Positions 1-5,139 of a stretch of DNA of 8,080 nt are shown in pieces. The DNA comes from an uncultured Eubacteriales bacterium (GTDB taxonomy: Bacteria; Bacillota; Clostridia; Christensenellales; Christensenellaceae): contig USII01000040.1 in NCBI GenBank assembly GCA_900554725.1, positions 1 through 8,080 of the forward strand, read 5' to 3'. Numbering within the stretch: the stretch's first letter is position 1; each line of letters starts with the position of its first letter. Under the pieces are notes generated by a model. The model saw only the letters and a program-made list of their open reading frames with translations. It made no database searches and was not told where the DNA came from. The position numbers were made by a program, and so were the translations under genes.

Positions 1-828
1 CTCCTGAGTGATAGCCGCCTGCCGCGCCATGTTATACTGCGTCTGAAGCTTTTTTAACATCTCGTCCGCGTTTCTTGTCGCGTTCTGCATGGCATTCATG
101 CGCGCAAAGTGCTCGGCCGCATAGGCCTGCACCAGCGCACCGAACAAAATCCCCGTCACATACTGGGGCACCAGCAGGGAAAACAGCTCCTGCGCCGAAG
201 GCTCATAGATGATCTCGCTCATATCGTGAGCCTGTATTTGTTCATAATCGCCCCGGACGATGGGCAACAGCCGGCGAATAACCGGCTTATTTTTTGTTTC
301 TCCATAAAAGGAAGTATAGATGATATAGACTTCATCGGTCAAATCATCATCATAGAGATCAAAAATATCAAAGGCCAGCTTTCTGGCATTGGAAAGCGAA
401 GGGTCCTGCACAGCGCCCGTCGTTTCCACATCCGGCGGCATACCCCGGCTGCGGAAAAACTCTGTGGCCACAAGGCCCACGGTAAGAAGATAGGTTTCTT
501 TGCGCTCTTTGCGCTGCGTGATGGTCTCGTAAGCCAGGTTCAAAACATTGGCGTTATACGCCCCCGCAAGGCCTTTATCCCCCGCCACAACAACATAGGT
601 GCGCCGTTCCCCATCTCTACCGGTAAGATATCTGTGGGTTACCTGTTCGGAGGACATCAAAATATCCTTCATGGTCGATTGCACCCGCGAAAAATAAGCG
701 TTGTTGTATTCGATATGGCTCATCACCTTTTTCAGGCGGGAAGAGGCCACAAGATGCATGGCATTGGTGATTTTGCGCGTCTGTTTTACCGCAGCAATAT
801 GAGCGCGGATCTCATTTGTGTTCTGCAT
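1..828 (-). CDS. atpG: ATP synthase F1 gamma subunit, 3' end outside window (partial)
   Basis: Gamma is the central rotor shaft of the F1 sector, linking c-ring rotation to catalysis in the alpha/beta hexamer. Reading the minus strand from ATG at 828 gives 276 codons, open to the window edge. The N-terminus (MQNTNEIRAHIAAVKQTRKI, then TNAMHLVASSRLKK) matches the canonical gamma start helix. The last residues (ARMNAMQNATRNADEML, then a segment ending QTQYNMARQAAITQE) match the conserved gamma C-terminal helix, so only roughly 15 residues should be missing. The middle contains the usual VVVAGDKGLAGAYN core. The start lies inside the alpha gene, overlapping its last codons by 17 nt in another frame, so translational coupling is likely. 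A GAGG sequence about 9 nt upstream could serve as ribosome binding site. No unusual insertion is visible. Identity is secure; only the end is unseen. Confidence 0.96.
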   Translation of the reverse strand, partial: MQNTNEIRAHIAAVKQTRKITNAMHLVASSRLKKVMSHIEYNNAYFSRVQSTMKDILMSSEQVTHRYLTGRDGERRTYVVVAGDKGLAGAYNANVLNLAYETITQRKERKETYLLTVGLVATEFFRSRGMPPDVETTGAVQDPSLSNARKLAFDIFDLYDDDLTDEVYIIYTSFYGETKNKPVIRRLLPIVRGDYEQIQAHDMSEIIYEPSAQELFSLLVPQYVTGILFGALVQAYAAEHFARMNAMQNATRNADEMLKKLQTQYNMARQAAITQE

Positions 829-2341
829 CCTGCCCTGCCTCCGTCTGCGCGGCAAAAAGCTCCATCGCGTGCTCCAGCTCAGAGCGATCTTCATCGCTCA
901 GCTTGCCCGTCGCATTAATCTGCGCCATAGCGCGACCGCACGCCCCAGACAGGAATTCCAGCAACTCCCATTTATGCCCGGTTACACCGCGGATTGCGAT
1001 CCCATCGAAAACGCCCTTCCGATATGCGATTAGGATGGCTACCTGTTCAGCCAGAGAAAGAGTGTTATCCTGTGGCTGTTTTGTCAGCTCGACCAGACGC
1101 GCGCCCCTCTCCAGCATCTGCTTTGTAGAAGAATCGATATCCGAGCCAAACTGCGCAAATACCGCCATCTCCCGATATTGGGCCACATCCAGTCTCATGC
1201 TGCCCGAAACCTTCTTCATCGCCTCATGCTGTGCGGCCCGGCCAACACGGGAAACCGAAAGGCCGACATTGACTGCCGGGCGGATGCCCGCATGGAATAG
1301 CTCTGTTTCCAGATAGATCTGCCCATCTGTAATGGAGATAACATTTGTTGGGATATAGGCGGAAATATCTCCGGCCATGGTCTCTACAATAGGCAAGGCT
1401 GTCATGGAGCCGCCGCCCATCTCCGGGCTCAGCTTTGCAGCCCGCTCCAGCAGACGGCTGTGCAGATAGAATACATCGCCCGGATATGCCTCGCGGCCCG
1501 GCGGGCGCCGAAGCAGGAGCGACATTGCCCTGTATGCCACCGCATGTTTGGAAAGATCGTCATAGATGACCAGCGCATCTCTGCCCTGATACATGAAGTC
1601 CTCTGCAACTGCGCATGCGGCATAGGGCGCCAGATACTGCATGGCCGAACTATCGCTTGCCGTAGAGGCCACAACGACCGTATGCTCCATGGCTCCTGCC
1701 TGCTCCAGCGTATGCACCAGTTGAGCGATGGTAGAAGCCTTCTGCCCAATAGAGCAGTAGACGCAGATAACCCCTTTGCCTTTCTGGTTCAGCATAGCCG
1801 AAAGCGCGATGCTCGTTTTGCCCGTCTGCCTATCACCGATGATAAGCTCTCTTTGTCCGCGGCCAATAGGAATCATGCTATCGATGGCCAGAAGCCCTGT
1901 TTCCAGCGGCGTATCCACAGGGGCACGCTGCATGATGGTGGGCGCAGGCCCCTCGATAGGCCGGTATTTTTCCACTTGTAGCTCCTGCCCATCCAGCGGG
2001 CGGCCAATGGGGTCCACTACTCTTCCAAGCAGTGCCTCGCCCACGCCAATATCCGCTACACGCCCTGTGCCCCTTACAATCGAGCCAGAGGGAACATCCT
2101 CTGCCCCGGAGAGCAGCACAGCGCCTACGCCATCCAGCCGAAGATCCAGCGCAAGGCCATAGGAATTGTTCTCAAACTCCAAAAGCTCTCCATATCTGGA
2201 ATGGGACAGGCCTGAAACCTGCACAATGCCATCCGAACAGCTGACAACTGTGCCGTATTCATAAATCTTTGGTTCATATGTAAAGCGGCTGATCTTTTCC
2301 TTCAGGAAAAGGCCAATTCCGCTCGTATCAAAGTCCAGCAT
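812..2341 (-). CDS. atpA: ATP synthase F1 alpha subunit
   Basis: Alpha is the non-catalytic nucleotide-binding subunit of F1, three copies alternating with beta. The 509 residues match the family's usual length. An amphipathic N-terminal helix (IGLFLKEKISRF, about residues 9-20) aligns without gaps to the E. coli helix that normally contacts delta. The P-loop GDRQTGKT is at residues 169-176, the YDDLSKHAVAYR segment at about 260-271, and the family signature PAVNVGLSVS at about 355-364 is followed by Arg365, equivalent to the arginine contributed to the neighbouring catalytic site. The following residues read RVGRAAQ rather than the common RVGGAAQ. The ATG is preceded by a purine-rich GGGGGAAAAGGAA, and 12 nt separate it from the delta stop. 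The 3' end overlaps gamma. Retention of the N-terminal helix is notable because the delta domain it normally binds is missing here. Confidence 0.98.
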   Translation of the reverse strand: MLDFDTSGIGLFLKEKISRFTYEPKIYEYGTVVSCSDGIVQVSGLSHSRYGELLEFENNSYGLALDLRLDGVGAVLLSGAEDVPSGSIVRGTGRVADIGVGEALLGRVVDPIGRPLDGQELQVEKYRPIEGPAPTIMQRAPVDTPLETGLLAIDSMIPIGRGQRELIIGDRQTGKTSIALSAMLNQKGKGVICVYCSIGQKASTIAQLVHTLEQAGAMEHTVVVASTASDSSAMQYLAPYAACAVAEDFMYQGRDALVIYDDLSKHAVAYRAMSLLLRRPPGREAYPGDVFYLHSRLLERAAKLSPEMGGGSMTALPIVETMAGDISAYIPTNVISITDGQIYLETELFHAGIRPAVNVGLSVSRVGRAAQHEAMKKVSGSMRLDVAQYREMAVFAQFGSDIDSSTKQMLERGARLVELTKQPQDNTLSLAEQVAILIAYRKGVFDGIAIRGVTGHKWELLEFLSGACGRAMAQINATGKLSDEDRSELEHAMELFAAQTEAGQDAEHK

Positions 2342-2353
2342 TTCCTTTTCCCC

Positions 2354-2572
2354 CTAGTCCGATAAGCTGCGCTGCATCTCAAGGAGCTGCGTTTTGAGGC
2401 TTGCGTCGTAAACCTTGCCATCCGCGAAAATGCAGAATCCGCCCAGTAAAGACTCATCCTCTATTACTTTCAGCTCAACCTCGCGCCCCAGCAGCTTTTC
2501 CATGCCCTTTTCAATGGCCTTTAAAAGCTTTTTATCGTAGGGCGGCGCGATTCGTACCGTCACATCCTGCAT
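2354..2572 (-). CDS. atpH: ATP synthase delta subunit reduced to its C-terminal domain
   Basis: Delta (OSCP homologue) joins the peripheral stalk to the top of F1. This gene encodes 72 residues, against roughly 175-180 in the family. The whole protein aligns with the C-terminal domain of E. coli delta: MQDVTVRIAPP corresponds to the VTLTSAFPL strand, KAIEKGMEKLLGREVELK to AKLEAAMEKRLSRKVKLN, and ESLLGGFCIFADGKVYDASL to the OSCP signature region. The N-terminal six-helix domain that binds alpha N-termini is absent. This is not explained by a nearby frameshift: the ATG lies 2 nt after the b stop codon, b has normal length and a normal C-terminus, and alpha follows after 12 nt, leaving no room for the missing part. 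The break falls cleanly at the domain boundary. The remaining domain is the one known to bind the b dimer. Identity is good from signature and position; how the head is held is unknown. Confidence 0.88.
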   Translation of the reverse strand: MQDVTVRIAPPYDKKLLKAIEKGMEKLLGREVELKVIEDESLLGGFCIFADGKVYDASLKTQLLEMQRSLSD

Positions 2573-2574
2573 CG

Positions 2575-3051
2575 CTATTTAACCTCGTCAAAGAATTCGT
2601 CCACTACGCGGCGGTTGTCCTCAAGCGAAACCTCTCGCCGCAAAAGCCGGCCTGCAATCTGCGTGGCAGCATCTGCCAGCTGATCCTGCATGCCCTCCAT
2701 GGCGCGCTTCTTTTCCTCCTCTGCCTTCTGCTTTGCATCTGCAATGATCTGCTCTGCCTGCTTGCGAGCGCCGCTTGTAATGCTCTCGGCTGCGGCCAAA
2801 GCCTTCTGCTCCCCTTCACGGATGAGCTCCCGCGCCTTCTGCTCGCTCTTGGCAATCTGCGTATCATATTGTTGCTTGCTCTGCTTGGCTGCATCCTCCA
2901 GCTCCTTGGCCTGCTGCATCTGATGCTCGATTTTTTGAGCGCGCTCGTCCATAAATTTGCGCACCGGCTTATAGAGCAACACGCGCAACAGAAGATATGT
3001 CACAACAATATTGACAATATGGATGAGGATATCCAGTGGATAAAGCTCCAT
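2575..3051 (-). CDS. atpF: ATP synthase F0 b subunit (peripheral stalk)
   Basis: Subunit b forms the dimeric peripheral stalk that stops the F1 head rotating with the shaft. A start at 3051 (MELYPLD, ATG) is chosen because AGGAGG lies 5-6 nt upstream; the frame stays open to a GTG at 3078, but that would lie on the c stop region and lacks the family-like start. The product has 158 residues: one membrane helix at about 7-27 (ILIHIVNIVVTYLLLRVLLY), then a long charged helix rich in K, E, Q and A (about 30-145), typical of the right-handed b coiled coil, ending with the usual EDNRRVVDEFF region. Length is close to E. coli b (156). There is one b gene and no b/b' pair. It starts 19 nt after the c stop and ends 2 nt before delta. 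There is no fusion to the missing delta domain, unlike mycobacterial b-delta. Confidence 0.95.
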   Translation of the reverse strand: MELYPLDILIHIVNIVVTYLLLRVLLYKPVRKFMDERAQKIEHQMQQAKELEDAAKQSKQQYDTQIAKSEQKARELIREGEQKALAAAESITSGARKQAEQIIADAKQKAEEEKKRAMEGMQDQLADAATQIAGRLLRREVSLEDNRRVVDEFFDEVK

Positions 3052-3070
3052 TTCTGCCTCCTCTTTTTCC

Positions 3071-3301
3071 CTATGCACCGAGTGTGAACATCATGATCAG
3101 CGCGCTGACAAACCCGTAAATTGCCGTCGATTCCGTCAGAGCCAGGCCCAGCAGCAAAATTGAGTTGATTTTGCCGGAAGCCTCTGGCTGCCGCGCAACC
3201 GCTTCCACCGCTTTTCCCGTAGCAAGGCCCATTCCAAGACCAGCCGCCGCGCAGGAAAGAAGGCAAAGTGCCGCTCCAATCGCAATGTAACCGATATCCA
3301 T
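3071..3301 (-). CDS. atpE: ATP synthase F0 c subunit (ion-translocating ring)
   Basis: The c subunit is a 76-residue helical hairpin that forms the rotating membrane ring. Helix 1 contains [21 protein letters not shown] with the conserved polar loop RQPEA at 37-41. Helix 2 carries the ion-binding carboxylate Glu57 within LTESTAIYG. The ESTxxY motif matches the Na+ site of Ilyobacter tartaricus (Glu65, Ser66, Thr67, Tyr70). With the same 33-residue spacing, the position of the Na+-coordinating Gln32 is occupied by Met24. The site is therefore a hybrid, and Na+ versus H+ coupling cannot be settled by reading alone. A strong AGGAGG lies 9 nt upstream of the ATG, fitting the high expression c needs. 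The preceding 101-nt gap from atpB contains a stable stem-loop. Confidence 0.96.
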   Translation of the reverse strand: MDIGYIAIGAALCLLSCAAAGLGMGLATGKAVEAVARQPEASGKINSILLLGLALTESTAIYGFVSALIMMFTLGA

Positions 3302-3342
3302 TTTATACTTCCTCCTAAAATATTGTTTCCTAATTTATTTTT

Positions 3343-3366
3343 TGCCCAGCCCGACCCGGGCAGGCA
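3343..3366 (-). other. Intercistronic stem-loop between atpB and atpE
   Basis: On the minus strand the arms TGCCTGCCCG and CGGGC-T-GGGCA fold into about 10 base pairs with one bulged T and a GGT loop. The transcript after it reads A-rich, not U-rich, so it is not an intrinsic terminator in the operon direction. It sits about 40 nt upstream of the c start in the only sizeable gap between core subunit genes. A plausible role is mRNA processing or 5' protection that raises c over a, but this is inference from position. Confidence 0.5.
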
Positions 3367-3402
3367 TTTGCACAATACCAGTGGCAAAAAACTCCCCTAT
3401 CG

Positions 3403-4305
3403 CTATTCTGTCGCCTCGTTGATAAAGGAGAGCGTCAGCGTCACAAAGATAAACGCCTGAATGCAGGGGTGGAACACATTAAAATAGAGCCCCAGCACGC
3501 TTGGAATATAGAGCGCCGCGTTTCCCAGCGCATAGTAGAGCAGTTCCATGACGATCATTCCGCCCAGCATATTTCCAAACAACCGGCAGGCCATGGAAAC
3601 CGGAACTGCTAAATCCGTTACTATCTTAATCGGGAAGATTACCGGCGTCGGCTGCGACATGCTCTTAATGCGCCCGCCAACTCCTTTTTTCTTGATGCCA
3701 TAGTAGTTGATCAGGACAAATGTGATAAGCGCCATAGCAAATGTCATCGTGATATCTGCCGTAGGTGCCCGCAATCCAAAGAACTCCACAAATGCACACC
3801 CGATCATCAAAAATGCCAGAGAAAACAGGTATGCCGGCAGGTTTTTGCCCAGCCCCGGCGCCCGGGATTCCGTATAGTTGCAAATCCCATCCACCGCAAT
3901 TTCCAGCGCATTTTGAATGCCCTTTGGCTTTTCCTGCATGCGCGGGATCACGAAAATACGCAGCAATACAGCAATCACCAAAATCAGTGCCATGGCCATC
4001 CAGGTGATCACCACCGTAGAGCTGATATCCATGCCAAACAGCGTCATGCGCGGGGCAAACAGCTCAACACCGAAGTGCGCATCCTGCTTCTTTCCAAAAA
4101 AGAAGGTCAGCGCCTCCATAATCGCCAACCATGAGCCTGCAACCATGAGCAGGGTGGGCAGCGTCTTCTTACGCCGAAGCTTTTTGTCCGGGTGCTCTGC
4201 CGCGGCAATCTTTTTTATGGCCGCCTTCCTGAGCAGAAAACCCAGCAGCGTAAGCAACAGGCCCACACCAACCAGAATCAGACAAACGATTTTTTCTTGT
4301 GTCAT
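3403..4305 (-). CDS. atpB: ATP synthase F0 a subunit with N-terminal membrane extension
   Basis: Subunit a forms the two ion half-channels beside the c ring. The C-terminal two thirds are canonical: a start-like GMDISSTVVITWMAMALILV at about 91-110, PKGIQNALEIAVDGICNY at about 127-144, the essential stator arginine Arg241 in CRLFGNMLGG, and a final helix FHPCIQAFIFVTLTLSFI. The protein is 300 residues because about 85 residues precede the canonical part. These hold two hydrophobic segments (about 5-26 and 49-70) joined by a very basic loop (KKIAAAEHPDKKLRRKK). The ATG start is supported by GAGG with 7 nt spacing, so the extension is probably translated; later Met codons (residues 54 and 87) are alternatives without a clear family reason. 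The position of E. coli Glu219 is Met250, with Glu254 one helical turn later. It lies 67 nt after the upstream small membrane gene. Confidence 0.94.
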   Translation of the reverse strand: MTQEKIVCLILVGVGLLLTLLGFLLRKAAIKKIAAAEHPDKKLRRKKTLPTLLMVAGSWLAIMEALTFFFGKKQDAHFGVELFAPRMTLFGMDISSTVVITWMAMALILVIAVLLRIFVIPRMQEKPKGIQNALEIAVDGICNYTESRAPGLGKNLPAYLFSLAFLMIGCAFVEFFGLRAPTADITMTFAMALITFVLINYYGIKKKGVGGRIKSMSQPTPVIFPIKIVTDLAVPVSMACRLFGNMLGGMIVMELLYYALGNAALYIPSVLGLYFNVFHPCIQAFIFVTLTLSFINEATE

Positions 4306-4372
4306 CTTTCCGCCTCTTCTAAAATCTTAACCCGCCGGTGCTTTGCAGCGCCGTATCGGCTTCATACATCCT

Positions 4373-4717
4373 TTATTTCTGTGCGCCAGCGGAGGGATTT
4401 TCCTCCTTTTGGGCCACTGGCCCAGCGCCAGATTCCGAACCCTCTGGCAGAGCCGGCTTTTTCCTCGCCGAAAAAAGCGAATAAACCGCCTCTATCGCGG
4501 CACCTGCAATCAGCACAGCTGCCATACAGATGCCCGTCCAGAGAAGTTCCTTTGGGCAAAGCCAAGCCGAAAGCCCGGCTCCCAGCAGCAGCACTGCCGG
4601 GTTTGCCAGCGCAAGCAGAGGAGAAACGCGGGCCTTTTGGCTCACTGCGCGGCAGAAGCTGCGCAGCAGAATGTAGCCTGCTCCGCCAAAAACAACCCCG
4701 ATGGCCGCACCAAACAT
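4373..4717 (-). CDS. Small membrane protein in the atpI position, family uncertain
   Basis: First gene of the ATP synthase operon, 114 residues. A strong AAGGAGGGA lies 5-6 nt before the ATG. Three hydrophobic segments are visible (about 2-20, 33-53 and 58-80), the first glycine-rich (AAIGVVFGGAGYILL) and ending in Arg and Cys residues. They are followed by a hydrophilic tail of about 30 residues (SARKKPALPEGSESG onward) rich in P, E, K and G, likely cytoplasmic. Gene position and the small size with few membrane segments fit AtpI or AtpR-like accessory subunits, which are linked to c-ring assembly or Mg2+ handling. However, I see no diagnostic motif: the second helix lacks the arginine typical of AtpR, and AtpI often has four helices. 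Function is therefore assigned only by context. The 67-nt gap to atpB contains no convincing gene. Confidence 0.7.
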   Translation of the reverse strand: MFGAAIGVVFGGAGYILLRSFCRAVSQKARVSPLLALANPAVLLLGAGLSAWLCPKELLWTGICMAAVLIAGAAIEAVYSLFSARKKPALPEGSESGAGPVAQKEENPSAGAQK

Positions 4718-4746
4718 GCCGTCCCTCCTTAGCCGCTTTATAGGCC

Positions 4747-4775
4747 ATTATATTCCTGTCCTCTCAAAAATGCAA
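4747..4775 (-). promoter_or_regulatory. Candidate atp operon promoter, proximal
   Basis: On the minus strand a perfect -10 box TATAAT (4747-4752) is preceded at exactly 17 nt by TTGCAT (4770-4775), which matches three of six bases of the sigma-A -35 box. The predicted start would leave a leader of only about 20-25 nt before the atpI-position gene, still including its ribosome binding site. A/T tracts upstream could act as UP elements. Confidence 0.45.
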
Positions 4776-4848
4776 TACAGCGCAAAAAAATATTTTTCAC
4801 AATATTTTTGCCTTAAAAACAGCCGCGCTGCGCAAAAAATAGATGGTC

Positions 4849-4873
4849 ATTATAGGCTTTAAAACGCCCTATA
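4849..4873 (-). promoter_or_regulatory. Second TATAAT box with overlapping dyad, possible distal promoter or operator
   Basis: TATAAT occurs at 4849-4854 on the minus strand, in the same context (TATAATGRCC) as the proximal box about 100 bases away. Its -35 region at 17 nt (AGACTA) is poor. It overlaps an inverted repeat with arms TATAGG and CCTATA (4851-4856 and 4868-4873, 11 nt apart), which could be a regulator site. A separate candidate just upstream pairs TAGACA with TATAGG at 16 nt. All are weak alone. Confidence 0.25.
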
Positions 4874-5058
4874 GTCTGCGCAAATATTTTGTCTAATAAA
4901 AAAATATTTTTCTATTTTGAGCCAATTTAAACATATTTTCGCATGTTTTTCGGCATAAAAATTTTTAACGTTTTTTGGCTCTTCCCTTCCATTTTTTGTG
5001 CCTTTTCATTCAGATTGTCCACAGCCTTTTTTCCAAAAGCGAAGATGAGATTGAGCGC

Positions 5059-5090
5059 AAAAAAGGGCCTGCCCCAGATCGGGCAGGCCC
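5059..5090 (-). terminator. Strong intrinsic terminator of the cation ATPase gene
   Basis: Reading the minus strand, a perfect 10-base-pair G/C-rich stem (GGGCCTGCCC paired with GGGCAGGCCC, 6-nt loop) is followed directly by six U (5059-5064). It lies about 50 nt after the ATPase stop codon. It should largely insulate the atp operon from riboswitch-controlled transcription. Confidence 0.92.
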
Positions 5091-5116
5091 CCATATTCTT
5101 TTCCTGTAAAAATGCA

Positions 5117-5134
5117 CAAAAGGGCGGAAGCCCT
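5117..5134 (-). terminator. Short terminator-like hairpin just after the ATPase stop
   Basis: On the minus strand AGGGC-TTCC-GCCCT forms a 5-base-pair stem with a stable UUCC-type loop, followed by TTTTG. It lies 5 nt past the stop codon and precedes the much stronger hairpin. It may act as a first, weaker terminator or 3' protective structure. Confidence 0.5.
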
Positions 5135-5139
5135 CGCTG

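Larger units (their letters stand above)
4718..5139. other. Intergenic region between the cation ATPase and the ATP synthase operon
   Basis: This stretch of about 420 bases holds no convincing gene on either strand; a plus-strand frame here is low-complexity and F/K-rich. It contains the pump's terminators on the right, an A/T-rich block (about 4775-5010) with several AAATATTTT-type tracts, two TATAAT boxes, a TATAGG/CCTATA dyad and three GCGCAAA motifs spaced 50 and 48 bases apart. It most likely carries the promoter of the atp operon. Confidence 0.8.

Noticed and set aside
109..1316. Long open frames on the plus strand opposite gamma and alpha
   Set aside because: They are antisense to well-conserved genes, have no family resemblance and no supporting ribosome binding sites.
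2354..2572. Short delta as the product of a frameshift or assembly gap
   Set aside because: Flanking genes b and alpha are intact, with gaps of 2 and 12 nt, and the protein begins at a domain boundary with its own ATG; no remnant of the N-terminal domain is seen in any frame nearby.
3343..3366. Stem-loop as an intrinsic terminator within the atp operon
   Set aside because: On the transcribed strand it is followed by A-rich sequence; the T-run is on its 5' side in the plus orientation.
4362..4748. Alternative minus-strand frame of 128 residues over the atpI-position gene
   Set aside because: Composition is Arg/Gly/Cys/Trp-rich and unlike a protein; the 114-residue frame has a strong ribosome binding site and clear membrane helices.
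4815..4830. CAGC-GCG-GCTG hairpin followed by five T as an attenuator of the atp operon
   Set aside because: The stem is only four base pairs with a three-base loop, too weak to claim.
5015..5023. DnaA-box-like TTGTCCACA in an A/T-rich spacer (origin of replication?)
   Set aside because: Only one copy, one mismatch to the consensus, and no dnaA, dnaN or other origin markers in the window.
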